Shown here: in pieces, positions 8,711 through 17,512 of the stretch
Layout of the letters: every line of letters begins with the position of its first letter
Position numbering within the stretch: position 1 is the first letter of the stretch
NCBI GenBank assembly: GCA_937922805.1
Contig: CALAJV010000017.1
Span: 62,001-126,000, forward strand
From: an uncultured Acidimicrobiales bacterium
Lineage (GTDB): Bacteria > Actinomycetota > Acidimicrobiia > Acidimicrobiales > SZUA-35
Reading direction: 5' to 3'
DNA length: 64,000 nucleotides
Position numbers and translations under genes: made by a program
The notes under the pieces: model-generated
Seen by the model: the letters and a program-made list of their open reading frames with translations, nothing else
Databases searched by the model: none
Told to the model about the DNA's origin: nothing

Positions 8711-10960
8711 CTAAACCGAGCACAGTTCGTTCGCCGAATCGGTAAGCCACGAGTGAAAGCTATCGGCCGGCATAGGCCGAGCAATGAAATAGCCTTGGGC
8801 TTCATCACAATTACTTGCCTTCAACGCTTCAAGTGTCTCTCGATTCTCGACGCCTTCCGCCACGACCTTGGCGGAGAAGTTGTGAGCCAAGCTGATTGTC
8901 GAATTAACAATGACTTCATCGCACGGGCTGTTCAGCATCTCGTCCACAAACCGCCGATCGATCTTTAGCGTGTCCATCGGAAGATCCCTAAGCAAGCTCA
9001 ACGATGAATAGCCGGTCCCGAAGTCGTCGATGGCAATCGACACTCCGAGGGCCTCAAGTCGTAGCAGGTTTTGGATCGAACGTTGCGGGTTGTTTATCAA
9101 GGCGCTTTCGGTTATTTCAATCTCAAGTAGTGAGGGACAAATGTCGTGTTTTTGAAGCCGTTCTTCAATTAGGTCAAACAGCTGCGAATCAGGCAAGTTT
9201 CGGGCCGAGAGATTTATGGCCACCGGAACGGAATGACCAATAGAACGGAGGTGAAGAATCTGAGCAAACGCGCTGTCCACTACCCAGGATGTCAGTGGAT
9301 GAATCAGCTCAGTCATTTCGGCCACCGGAAGAAAGTCGGCTGGTGGAAGCAAGCCCTGCTTAGGGTGCTGCCATCGAACAAGGGCCTCACATCCCGTGAC
9401 CTGGCCCGTCCCTATTTTGATCCGCGGCTGGTAGTAGAGAACCAACTCGTCATTTCGAATGGCTTGACGCAACTCGGCCACCATAGAAAGGCGCCGCTTG
9501 TCGTTTCGGTCGTTGGCCGCCTCGTACCAACACGAAGCCCCATCACGACCCTTTGCGTGATACATGGCAACGTCGGCGCACCGGAGAAGCTCATGACTGT
9601 CTTGGCCATCATCGGGGTAAAGGGCAGCGCCAACGCTCGCGCTCATCTCGAAGTGTACGCACTCGACTTCAATTGGAGTCTTCAATTCCTGGTTGATGAA
9701 ATGAACGACGTTGTCGAGTGGTTCGTTGCACGTTTCGGAATCGAATACGGCTACGAACTCGTCACCCCCCAAACGGAACAGTGAACCTCCGGCCCTCGCA
9801 ACCCGTCTCTTGAGGTTTTTGGAAAGACCGACCAGAACCTTATCCCCTGTTTCATGACCGAGGGAGTCGTTGATTTCTTTGAACCGATTGAGATCAAGGA
9901 TGACCAGGGCAACTTTTTGATTCGGATTTTCTAAACCGTCGATAAGTTGGCCGACGTGGACATGGAGCTGCCGCCGATTGAATAGTCCGGTCAGCGGATC
10001 GCGGGTTGCTTGATGTTCGGCCTGGCGGCGAGCGATTTCTGCTTGATGCTGAGCTTCTTTTCGATCCGTAATGTCGCGAACAAGAGCGAAAAGCGTTTTC
10101 TCACCCGCTAACTCAATCTCTTTGAGCGAAACCTCCGCATCAAATGATGTTCCATCCAACCGACGATGAACCCACTCGAACGTTTGGGGGTTACCACCTA
10201 CGGCCATGTCGATGTAGCGGCGAGCTTTTGTTTCCGACAATTCACCGCAAGGTTGAAATTCGGGCGACAACTCAATCGGAGACATTCCGACTAGTTCGTC
10301 GACTGAGCCTCCAAAGGTAGCACATGCCGCCGGGTTGACTTCCGAAAACACTCTGTCGGAGAAGACAACGATTCCATCGTTTGAAGACTCATACAACGCT
10401 TGATACGTCGTGGCGCTTGTATTCCATTCCACGGCAACCATCCGCTGCGACAACAGATCTGATATCGACGCCGCGAAGATTCGCTCGTCCTGCGACCAAT
10501 CCCGTCGGGCCCCAACCATCTCGCAACAGAGAATTCCTCGAAGCTGGCCGTTGTGAACGTCACGGATCGTCGCATCGAGCAGCGACCGAACATCAAGAAC
10601 CTTAAGGTACGACTCGGTTAGCTCGCTAGTACGAGGATCGGTGAATGTGTCGACAGCATCGAGAACCCGTCCGGATTCGAGCGCGTCAAAGTACTTCGGA
10701 AACAGCTTCTGACTCAGTATTGCTCCGGTCTCAAACCCGTCTGTAGCTGCGTTGTATAAGGTCACACAGGTTGCTTCTGTCCGGTCATCGTCCAACAACC
10801 AGAAGCTGGCTCGCGTAACGTAAAGCACCTGTGCACACTCCTTGACGATTACGGACGCGCTATCGAGCATACTCTCGGCGTAAACCAGAGGGTTCTCAAC
10901 TATCTGTAGGTATGAGTTGTCGTAGTTAACGCAAGTCATCAGACCAATTCCATCCGCCAA
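8711..10960 (-). CDS. GAF-PAS-GGDEF-EAL cyclic-di-GMP signalling protein
   Basis: A 749-residue soluble protein. Residues about 15-175 form a GAF-like sensor, 195-305 a PAS domain ending EKTLFALVRDITDRKEAQ, 320-480 a GGDEF domain with intact FRLGGDEFVAVF, and 500-740 an EAL domain. The EAL domain keeps CEALVRW, EITES, IDDFGTGYSSL, LKIDRRFV and VAEGVEN, the residues that bind the metals and c-di-GMP. It could therefore both make and degrade c-di-GMP; which dominates is unknown. A TTG at 10958-10960 starts the frame; ATG 10939 (MTCVNYD) is an equally possible start. Confidence 0.94.
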   Translation of the reverse strand: MADGIGLMTCVNYDNSYLQIVENPLVYAESMLDSASVIVKECAQVLYVTRASFWLLDDDRTEATCVTLYNAATDGFETGAILSQKLFPKYFDALESGRVLDAVDTFTDPRTSELTESYLKVLDVRSLLDATIRDVHNGQLRGILCCEMVGARRDWSQDERIFAASISDLLSQRMVAVEWNTSATTYQALYESSNDGIVVFSDRVFSEVNPAACATFGGSVDELVGMSPIELSPEFQPCGELSETKARRYIDMAVGGNPQTFEWVHRRLDGTSFDAEVSLKEIELAGEKTLFALVRDITDRKEAQHQAEIARRQAEHQATRDPLTGLFNRRQLHVHVGQLIDGLENPNQKVALVILDLNRFKEINDSLGHETGDKVLVGLSKNLKRRVARAGGSLFRLGGDEFVAVFDSETCNEPLDNVVHFINQELKTPIEVECVHFEMSASVGAALYPDDGQDSHELLRCADVAMYHAKGRDGASCWYEAANDRNDKRRLSMVAELRQAIRNDELVLYYQPRIKIGTGQVTGCEALVRWQHPKQGLLPPADFLPVAEMTELIHPLTSWVVDSAFAQILHLRSIGHSVPVAINLSARNLPDSQLFDLIEERLQKHDICPSLLEIEITESALINNPQRSIQNLLRLEALGVSIAIDDFGTGYSSLSLLRDLPMDTLKIDRRFVDEMLNSPCDEVIVNSTISLAHNFSAKVVAEGVENRETLEALKASNCDEAQGYFIARPMPADSFHSWLTDSANELCSV

Positions 10961-11207
10961 TGTCGTCGTTTAAGGTCGTGCCTTCCGGCAACAGAAACTG
11001 CAACCCAGGTACCATTAGCTTCGACCTGGAAAGTAATTTGATTGAGAGAAATCCTGTGGTCGAGCGTACGTGTCCTGGAGTTGGACAAAATATGTACCGA
11101 AAGCATCATGGGTCTTGAGCCCAATGCACCACAGCCAGGTGATGAACCAGTACCTCCATAACTGGGGCACCGATAGCAACGGCCGTCGGTGCCCTAGACT
11201 TCCAGCT

Positions 11208-13292
11208 GTGACAAAGACCAATTCAGAATTGTCGGCCGACGCTACCGATCCTCTTTTGTGGCTTGAGGAGATCGAAGGAGAACAAGCCCTTGACTGGGTG
11301 CGGACCCAAAACAATCGAACACTGAGCGCCCTACAGACTGATCCTCGCTATTCCGGTTTCGAAGCGGCTGCGCTCGACGTTTTGACGTCCGACGATCGGA
11401 TTCCGTACGGGACAATACGCGACGGTCTGGTCTACAACTTCTGGCAAGACGAGCAAAGTGTTCGAGGTCTTTGGCGACGCACCCCGGTGGAGAGCTACCG
11501 CACAAGCGAACCAGACTGGGATGTGATCCTCGATATAGATGCGTTAGCTGAAACCGAGGACGCCAATTGGGTATTCAAAGGAGCTAACGTTTTTCGAGCT
11601 CCCGGTAGTGACAGGTACCGAGCGTTAGTATCGCTTTCCGATGGAGGCAAAGACGCCATCGTGCAACGAGAGTTCGATATCGAGTCAAAGTCATTTGTGG
11701 CTGATGGGTTCAGTACGCCCGAGGCCAAACAAGGGGCCGAATGGCTAGACGATGACACATTGTTAATTGCCACTGATTGGGGCGACGATGACGGTCCAAC
11801 GGTGACCGAATCAGGATACCCGTTTGTCGTGAAACGATGGGTACGTGGAACCGCCCTATCCGATGCACAAGAGTTACTTCGAGGAAACCCCACCGACGTT
11901 GGGGTGTTTCCTACCACAATCGAGTTAGCCGACGGAACGCTGTTGGCCGGAGCGGTTCAGGCCGACACGTTCTTCACGTCAACACTGTGGTTGTTCACCG
12001 ATGAGGCAGCGGTGCAGTGGCCAATTCCCCCAAAGGCCACGCCAAACGGTATCAGCCACGGTCGCTTCATTTTCTCCCTGGAACAACAATGGCAGCCGAA
12101 CAACGTTGCCTTTCACACCGGCGACCTGGTCGCCTTCGATCTCGACAGCTTCTTAGACTCCCATCAGTTGCCACCAGTCGAGCTTGTATTCCGTCCGTCC
12201 CCAACCCAGGCGGTCACCGGAATTGCTGTCGCATCAGGCGGCACCCTATTGGCCATCACTGAAAACGTTGTCGGCCAAGTACTTCGATTAGAACCATCGA
12301 GCAGTGCATCGACCGAAGGTTGGACGACCACGCCGCTTGAACTGCCAGGGACTGGCGATGTAGGAATCACGTTCTCGGACCTCAAAGAAGAGACCGTATT
12401 GTTGAACTACGAGGACTTCTTGACCCCGACTTCGCTGCTCGCTCTCGACAGCAACACCGGTGAGATCTCCGAGCTGAAGGCGGTGCCGGCCCGCTTCGAT
12501 GCTGAGGGACTCATCGTGGAACAACTAGCAGCCACGTCGACCGACGGAACCGCTATCCCCCATTTCATAGTTAGGCGGGCCGACACTGCATTCGACGGGT
12601 CGACGCCGACACTGCTCTACGGCTACGGCGGCTTCCAAGTGCCTCTCAACCCGTCATACAGCGGCACGATCGGACGTAATTGGCTAGAACACGGCGGGGC
12701 ATTCGTAATGGCCAACATCCGGGGTGGGGGCGAATTCGGACCAGCGTGGCATCAGGCTGGCTTGAAAACGAACCGACAACTGATCTACGACGACTTCATC
12801 GCCGTAGCCGAATCGGTTATCGCCTCAGGGCTGACATCGCCAAAACACCTAGGCATTATGGGAGGCTCTAACGGCGGACTTTTGATGGGCGTCATGTTGA
12901 ACCAGCGACCCGACCTTTGGGGTGCAGTGGTAGTTCAGGTTCCGTTGCTGGACATGCTTCGTTACCACCTTTTGTTGGCTGGGGCGTCATGGGTCGACGA
13001 ATACGGCTCTCCCGACGACCCCGAGGAGAGAGCGTTTCTCGAAACAATTTCGCCATATCAGAACTTCGACCCGACATTGCCATACCAAAGGCCTCTGTTC
13101 GTTACCTCAACGAAAGACGACCGTGTCCATCCCGGCCACGCTCGTAAGATGGCGAAAAAGTTTGAGGACGCCGGGCTTGGATTCTGGTACTACGAAAATA
13201 TCGACGGCGGACATTCAGCCGCTGCGAACCAAACCGAAGCAGCGAAAAGAACAGCTCTCGAATACACGTACTTAATGCGGCAACTCTCGTAG
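11208..13292 (+). CDS. Prolyl oligopeptidase family serine peptidase (S9A)
   Basis: The GTG at 11208 (V-T-K-T-N-S-E-L-S) gives 694 residues, the usual length for S9A; the upstream open frame lacks family-like sequence. The N-terminal start SADATDPLLWLEEIEGEQAL is typical, the middle is the seven-bladed propeller, and the alpha/beta-hydrolase domain closes the protein. The catalytic Ser is in MGGSNGGLLMG, the Asp in TSTKDDRVHPGHARK, and the His in IDGGHSAAANQ. No signal peptide is visible, so it is probably cytosolic and cuts proline-containing oligopeptides. It is followed 34 bases later by the AlkD-like gene. Confidence 0.93.
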   Translation: MTKTNSELSADATDPLLWLEEIEGEQALDWVRTQNNRTLSALQTDPRYSGFEAAALDVLTSDDRIPYGTIRDGLVYNFWQDEQSVRGLWRRTPVESYRTSEPDWDVILDIDALAETEDANWVFKGANVFRAPGSDRYRALVSLSDGGKDAIVQREFDIESKSFVADGFSTPEAKQGAEWLDDDTLLIATDWGDDDGPTVTESGYPFVVKRWVRGTALSDAQELLRGNPTDVGVFPTTIELADGTLLAGAVQADTFFTSTLWLFTDEAAVQWPIPPKATPNGISHGRFIFSLEQQWQPNNVAFHTGDLVAFDLDSFLDSHQLPPVELVFRPSPTQAVTGIAVASGGTLLAITENVVGQVLRLEPSSSASTEGWTTTPLELPGTGDVGITFSDLKEETVLLNYEDFLTPTSLLALDSNTGEISELKAVPARFDAEGLIVEQLAATSTDGTAIPHFIVRRADTAFDGSTPTLLYGYGGFQVPLNPSYSGTIGRNWLEHGGAFVMANIRGGGEFGPAWHQAGLKTNRQLIYDDFIAVAESVIASGLTSPKHLGIMGGSNGGLLMGVMLNQRPDLWGAVVVQVPLLDMLRYHLLLAGASWVDEYGSPDDPEERAFLETISPYQNFDPTLPYQRPLFVTSTKDDRVHPGHARKMAKKFEDAGLGFWYYENIDGGHSAAANQTEAAKRTALEYTYLMRQLS

Positions 13293-13326
13293 ACCCGCAG
13301 CTCACCGGAGTTACTAGGGGTTTGAA

Positions 13327-14064
13327 ATGAGCAACTCGGAGAACAAAAACGAAGCACGGCTCGAGGTTGATTCTCTCCGAGCGGCGCTCAACGCGGCAGT
13401 GTCGGCTGTGCCTCCTAACCAAAATGAGGATGACGCTAGTCAGATGCGGGCCTATATGAAGGGTCAGTTCAACTTCTTTGGCCTTAAAGCGCCGATCCTC
13501 CGACGAGAAGCAAAACCGTTTCTCGCGCTTGGCAAACAAGTATCGGCTGAAGTGTTGATTGAATTCATCGACGGATGCTGGGAGCAGCCGGAGCGCGAGT
13601 TCCAATATGTTGGTGCTCTAATGGCCCGACGTCATAGCTCGGCGTTCGAGCCAAGCCATCTCGATTCGGTAGAGCAATGGCTTGTGACAAAGTCGTGGTG
13701 GGACACCATCGACGTGCTGGCGGCCTGGACGATCGGCCCGATGGTAGCGACCTATCCCGACCTCGGAGAAACGATGGACCGATGGATTGGAGCCAAAGTT
13801 TTGGACACCAATATGTGGCTAGCCCGGACCGCCATACTCCATCAGCTGAGCTACAAAGAAGCGACCAATACCGACCGACTGTTCGGCTACGCCGAGCGGA
13901 GGGCAGCCGACAAAGAGTTTTTCATTCGAAAAGCGCTCGGATGGTCGTTGCGACAGTACGCCAGGCAAGATCCAGAAGCAGTCCGAACCTATGTCCTAGC
14001 CAATGAAGAGTACTTGTCGGGACTAACAGTTCGGGAGGCGCTTAAACGCATCGGCCGATCGTGA
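13327..14064 (+). CDS. DNA alkylation repair protein (AlkD-like HEAT-repeat glycosylase)
   Basis: A 245-residue all-helical protein with AGGGG six bases before the ATG. Family hallmarks are the early MKGQFNFFGLKAPILRREAK, the central SWWDTIDVLAAWTIGPMV that carries the Trp and Asp lining the lesion pocket, and the late FFIRKALGWSLRQYAR. Family members excise positively charged 3- and 7-alkylpurines. It may be cotranscribed with the oligopeptidase upstream and converges on a Nudix gene. Confidence 0.9.
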   Translation: MSNSENKNEARLEVDSLRAALNAAVSAVPPNQNEDDASQMRAYMKGQFNFFGLKAPILRREAKPFLALGKQVSAEVLIEFIDGCWEQPEREFQYVGALMARRHSSAFEPSHLDSVEQWLVTKSWWDTIDVLAAWTIGPMVATYPDLGETMDRWIGAKVLDTNMWLARTAILHQLSYKEATNTDRLFGYAERRAADKEFFIRKALGWSLRQYARQDPEAVRTYVLANEEYLSGLTVREALKRIGRS

Positions 14065-14080
14065 CGAATCGTCGATACAG

Positions 14081-14806
14081 CTACGTCGTGCAGTCGTAGA
14101 TCCAACCGCCATCAGCCAAGGTTAATCGTCGACGACCCCCCAGTTGGTCGACGTCGCCGCCGTCATATGCGACATCACCGTCCCAAGCTAGAACCATCGG
14201 TTTTCTACCGATCGGTCGAGTCCGGAAATCTAGAGACTTCGTAGTAGCCGCCCAGTCCATGGCGGATGCGACAGAGCTATGTTGATCAATTTGCCAAAGA
14301 GTAATCCATGTTGGTGGCACAATTTCGATCTCGCCTTGTCGATGCTGTTCTAACGCTTGAGCCGGAGAGACCCATTGATGGTCGTGAATCTCGCCGTGAT
14401 CGATCGCAACTTCACCCTCGGGCGCTTGGCAAGCAAAGAACCATGTGGCGAAACGTCTCCGAGGGCCGCTGGTGGCCATTTGGCTCATCGCTGGTGGTTC
14501 CCAATACGACCAGGACACCAATTGATCGTCACTAATTGTTAGACCAGTTTCTTCTTCGACTTCTCGCACGGCCGCAACCCGGGCCGAACCCATTGGATCA
14601 TCAGCGTCGTTTTCGTGGTCATCCACTCTCCCACCGGGAAAGACCCACATACCACCGAAAGCAATCTTCGAGTTTCGACGGAGCATCAGCACCTCCAAAC
14701 TCTCAGAGGCCGTTTCGCGAAGCATAACTACGGTGGCAGCCGGTATTAGTTGTTCTGGGTCTCGCTCGGTGTCGGGCACGGGTCTACGGTAGGGGCCGAT
14801 GGTCAA
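14081..14806 (-). CDS. Nudix hydrolase with extended Nudix box (NUDT19/RU2-like)
   Basis: A 241-residue protein from a TTG start. The Nudix box is split: WVFPGGRVDDHEND, then an insertion of about eight residues, then AVREVEEETGL. Such an insertion is known in the NUDT19/RU2 branch, which includes CoA diphosphatases. The N-terminal segment AATVVMLRETASESLEVLML is the usual first strand pair. The metal-binding Glu set is intact. Substrate remains open. Confidence 0.88.
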   Translation of the reverse strand: MTIGPYRRPVPDTERDPEQLIPAATVVMLRETASESLEVLMLRRNSKIAFGGMWVFPGGRVDDHENDADDPMGSARVAAVREVEEETGLTISDDQLVSWSYWEPPAMSQMATSGPRRRFATWFFACQAPEGEVAIDHGEIHDHQWVSPAQALEQHRQGEIEIVPPTWITLWQIDQHSSVASAMDWAATTKSLDFRTRPIGRKPMVLAWDGDVAYDGGDVDQLGGRRRLTLADGGWIYDCTT

Positions 14807-14860
14807 TCAGGCCAATTTGAGCGCAATGTTGCAGCACCGGGTAGGGCCCGGTCTGAGGGG

Positions 14861-15028
14861 GTGAGTAAGAGTCGCCAACGTCAGACATCTTTCGATGCCG
14901 TGGCGATGCGTGGAGGAGAGACGACTCTCACTCAACTGCCCCAGATGCCGGTGAGGGTGATGGCCACCGGATTATTAGTACCATCGTCGATGAGTCAAAA
15001 AAACTTGAACGAAAATTTTGGAGACTGA
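14861..15028 (+). CDS. Possible 55-residue leader or small protein coupled to the next gene
   Basis: A doubtful small frame from GTG 14861 that ends TGA at 15026-15028, sharing its last base with the ATG of the following small membrane protein (TGATG). That junction is typical of translational coupling and is the main argument for it. Against it, the G-rich stretch before the GTG is directly adjacent rather than spaced, and the peptide has no recognisable feature. It may be chance. Confidence 0.25.
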   Translation: MSKSRQRQTSFDAVAMRGGETTLTQLPQMPVRVMATGLLVPSSMSQKNLNENFGD

Positions 15029-15231
15029 TGTTTCTAGGAGAAAATCTGTTGCCGTTCCTAGCGCTAGCTATGGGCGGAGCGCTTGCCGTGGGTACGTTGA
15101 CGGCCATAATCAACCCGAGGGAGCAAAGCCGAGAAGGTGAGCTTGAAAGACCTCCCCTTGGACGATCGATCTTGCAGATAGCGATCGGCTCTCTGGTATC
15201 AATATGGGCGCTCGTGACCTTACTTTCGTAA
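15028..15231 (+). CDS. Small membrane protein with two hydrophobic helices
   Basis: A 67-residue protein beginning MFLGENLLPFLALAMGGALA. GGAG sits five bases before the ATG. Two hydrophobic segments (about residues 7-27 and 49-66) flank a short polar loop (NPREQSREGELERPP), suggesting a hairpin in the membrane. The stop codon lies inside the first copy of a 24-bp tandem duplication. The next gene codes another small membrane protein, so the pair is probably an operon. Function unknown. Confidence 0.7.
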   Translation: MFLGENLLPFLALAMGGALAVGTLTAIINPREQSREGELERPPLGRSILQIAIGSLVSIWALVTLLS

Positions 15232-15269
15232 AAGACGAGCGCTGGACTTTCGTAAAAGACGAGTGCTGG
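15222..15269 (+). repeat. Direct tandem duplication of 24 bp spanning a stop codon
   Basis: Copies 15222-15245 and 15246-15269 differ at one of 24 positions (C or T at position 19). The first copy contains the TAA of the 67-residue membrane protein. In the frame of the following gene, the duplicated segment would read TFVKDERW then TFVKDECW, but that stretch lies upstream of the preferred ATG at 15282. A recent duplication is likely. Confidence 0.9.
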
Positions 15270-15281
15270 CAGGAAGCTGAG

Positions 15282-15779
15282 ATGGAGGAAGGAACCTTCC
15301 AATTAAGTAATCGGCCAAACCAGCCGATCTTAGGATGTATGCCAGGAACCCCGAACTCAGCGCTGCCCGAGGGCAATTTAGGCCACTCTTGGGACGCTCC
15401 CGCTGGTTCTTCGGGCTCGTCAACTCATCTCCCGACACCAGGTCGACCGTCGAACGCCATAACCTCATTTAGCCGAAGCTCGTTGAGTAGTACCTCGCTA
15501 GGTCACGACCAAGCAACTCTTTTAGCTGGAACCATCGATGAGTCTTCTCTGCAATCGGTATCCGAGAGCAGCATTACCGAAGTTCGAAGACGTTCAGATC
15601 ACAGCGGGCGAATCTACAAGGCGCTACTGATCTTGGCTATCGTCGTTACCGCCATTAGTCTCGTGCCTGGTTCAAACGATAGTGATGACACGATCAGCAA
15701 CCAACCGATATCAGAGCAAGGCGTAGATGCTGGTTCTCCTGACGCCCCACCGCCAGATGTTCTCATCCAGCGTGACTGA
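15282..15779 (+). CDS. Hypothetical single-pass membrane protein with disordered cytoplasmic part
   Basis: Not recognised. ATG 15282 is chosen because AGGAAG precedes it at six bases; the open frame continues upstream to 15204 through the tandem duplication. The 165-residue product has about 110 residues rich in Ser, Pro, Gly and Thr, then one transmembrane helix (IYKALLILAIVVTAISLV, about residues 112-130) and a short acidic external tail ending PDVLIQRD. It follows the 67-residue membrane protein and converges on dnaB. Confidence 0.6.
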   Translation: MEEGTFQLSNRPNQPILGCMPGTPNSALPEGNLGHSWDAPAGSSGSSTHLPTPGRPSNAITSFSRSSLSSTSLGHDQATLLAGTIDESSLQSVSESSITEVRRRSDHSGRIYKALLILAIVVTAISLVPGSNDSDDTISNQPISEQGVDAGSPDAPPPDVLIQRD

Positions 15780-15826
15780 TCTACGGTGAACAACTAACCG
15801 CAAGGCTGGTTTTTGAATCGTCCCGG

Positions 15827-17239
15827 CTAGAAGTCAGGCTCGGGATCTTCCGAACCTGCTGGCGGGCCGCCAGGAACTGAGCGAGCCATATTGTCGAAAC
15901 GGGTGTATTGGCCTCGAAACGCAAGCTTCGCTTTGCCAGTCGGCCCGTTTCGATGCTTGGCTACGATCACTTCGGCGACACCTTTGTCTGGTGATTGCTC
16001 ATCGTAAACTTCATCACGGTAGAGAAACATCACGACGTCGGCATCCTGCTCCAAAGAACCCGACTCCCGAAGGTCAGACAACATTGGGCGCTTGTCTACC
16101 CGTTGCTCCAAACCACGGTTTAACTGGGCCAAAGCAACAACCGGGGCTTCAAGTTCGCGAGCCAGAATTTTCAAACCACGACTGATCTCCGACACCTCAA
16201 CCTGACGACTTTCGGCATTGGCCCGCCCGCTCATCAGCTGAATGTAGTCGACAACCACAAGACCAAGTTCGCCGGTTCGGCTTTTCAACCTTCTGGCCTT
16301 GGCCCGTATCTCCATTACCGTGGTCTGCGGATTGTCATCAATGTAGATAGGCGCTTCTGCTAACCGTCCGACGGCGTGGCTAATGCGGTTCCATTCGGGT
16401 TCATCGATTCGTCCGGTCCGTACCCGAGAGGAATCGACAAGTGCTTCCGAGCAGAGCATTCGCTGTGACAGCTCGAGCTGGCTCATTTCTAACGAGAAAA
16501 CAAGAACTGGCTTGTTGTCTTTCATTGCTGCGTTGGCCGCCATACCTAAAGCGAACGCGGTTTTACCCATCGCTGGCCTGGCGCCCAGTACGTAGAGAGC
16601 GTTTGGTTGCAGGCCAGCCAACATCTCATCTAGGTCGGCATAACCAGTTCTGATTCCGGTAACGGTGCCGCCTTGTTCATACAGAGCTTCAAGGCGGTCG
16701 AGGTTGGACGACAAAAGATCTTTGATCGCTGACGTTGTGTTGGTCACCCGGCGCTGCGCCACCTCGAACATTCGAGATTCGGCATCATCAATTGCCTTAA
16801 TCACATCATCGGGAACGCCATACGCCATCTCAGCGATTTCGTTACTGACCGAAATAAGCCGCCGCAGCAGGGCGTGTTCCTCTACTATTTTGGCGTAGTG
16901 ACCTGCGTTGCTAATGGCTGGAGTGCCAGCCTGTAGTTCCAGCAGGAGTGACGGTCCGCCAATCTCTTCGAGCAGACCAGCCCGTTGAAGTTCCTCAGCC
17001 ACGGTGACCGCGTCAACTGGTTCGCCTGAGCCATACAGACCCATAACGGCATCGTAAAGATGACCGTGGGCTGGCTTGTAGAAGTGATCGGGGTCGAGGG
17101 TTTCGACTACCTCAGCTATCGCTTCTCGCGACAACAGCATTGCGCCGAGAACTGATTCCTCGGCTCGAAGGTTACTTGGGGGTACGCGAGCCGGGCCTTG
17201 GCTGCCAGACGGACCTGATTGTGACATGGTTTGCGACAT
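15827..17239 (-). CDS. dnaB: Replicative DNA helicase DnaB
   Basis: A 470-residue hexameric helicase with no intein. The N-terminal domain (about residues 20-125) has NLRAEESVLGAMLLSREAI. The RecA-like domain carries Walker A GARPAMGKTAFALG (about 220-233), the arginine and glutamate region FSLEMSQLELSQRM, Walker B LVVVDYIQLMSG (about 320-331) and LSDLRESGSLEQDADVV. ATG 17239 (MSQTMSQSG) is preferred; the frame stays open to 17293. It follows rplI, as in many actinobacteria, but an intrinsic terminator and a repeat-rich gap separate them. Confidence 0.97.
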   Translation of the reverse strand: MSQTMSQSGPSGSQGPARVPPSNLRAEESVLGAMLLSREAIAEVVETLDPDHFYKPAHGHLYDAVMGLYGSGEPVDAVTVAEELQRAGLLEEIGGPSLLLELQAGTPAISNAGHYAKIVEEHALLRRLISVSNEIAEMAYGVPDDVIKAIDDAESRMFEVAQRRVTNTTSAIKDLLSSNLDRLEALYEQGGTVTGIRTGYADLDEMLAGLQPNALYVLGARPAMGKTAFALGMAANAAMKDNKPVLVFSLEMSQLELSQRMLCSEALVDSSRVRTGRIDEPEWNRISHAVGRLAEAPIYIDDNPQTTVMEIRAKARRLKSRTGELGLVVVDYIQLMSGRANAESRQVEVSEISRGLKILARELEAPVVALAQLNRGLEQRVDKRPMLSDLRESGSLEQDADVVMFLYRDEVYDEQSPDKGVAEVIVAKHRNGPTGKAKLAFRGQYTRFDNMARSVPGGPPAGSEDPEPDF

Positions 17240-17357
17240 TGCGTTTTGAAACTCCCAGTAACATTCTCTACGCCCGTTGTGACACACAAACACCAGTGCC
17301 GACCGAGCCGCTCCACATCTTGCCGCAAATCACTTGTGGAAAACTAGGGTTGTAACC

Positions 17358-17401
17358 CTGTTAATTCCCTGTTGATTGCCTGTTGATTGCTTGTTGACGA
17401 C
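17358..17401. repeat. Four tandem 11-bp units upstream of dnaB
   Basis: Units at 17358-17368, 17369-17379, 17380-17390 and 17391-17401 read CTGTTAATTCC, CTGTTGATTGC, CTGTTGATTGC and TTGTTGACGAC. The exact 11-base period puts a TGTTGA core on one face of the helix four times. A fifth copy lies in the palindrome ten bases further. The arrangement looks like an operator array in front of dnaB. Confidence 0.8.
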
Positions 17402-17410
17402 TTCGGCATA

Positions 17411-17425
17411 CCTGTTGACAACAGG
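17411..17425. promoter_or_regulatory. Perfect palindrome CCTGTTGACAACAGG, candidate operator for dnaB
   Basis: Seven-base arms CCTGTTG and CAACAGG flank a single central A. The arm contains the same TGTTGA core as the adjacent tandem units, so one dimeric protein could bind all of them. It lies about 170 bases before the dnaB start. Confidence 0.6.
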
Positions 17426-17434
17426 CCAGTGGTA

Positions 17435-17476
17435 CAAAAAACAAGATGCACAGGCCGTTTTACACAGCCTGTGCAT
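17435..17476 (-). terminator. Intrinsic terminator of the rpsF-ssb-rpsR-rplI operon
   Basis: On the minus strand a perfect 10-bp stem, ATGCACAGGC (17476-17467) pairing with GCCTGTGCAT (17455-17446), with an 11-base loop, is followed by CTTGTTTTTTG. It lies about 37 bases after the rplI stop. This is the clearest Rho-independent terminator in the window. Confidence 0.85.
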
Positions 17477-17512
17477 AAAGTCTGTTGATTACCGCGGTAG
17501 CGGGGCTCTGTA

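Noticed and set aside
9233..9784. Plus-strand open frame of 183 codons inside the GGDEF-EAL gene
   Set aside because: It is antisense to conserved catalytic motifs and has no plausible start signal or domain.
17341..17512. Possible chromosomal replication origin upstream of dnaB
   Set aside because: Only one degenerate DnaA-box-like site and no dnaA or dnaN gene nearby; the tandem units fit an operator array better.
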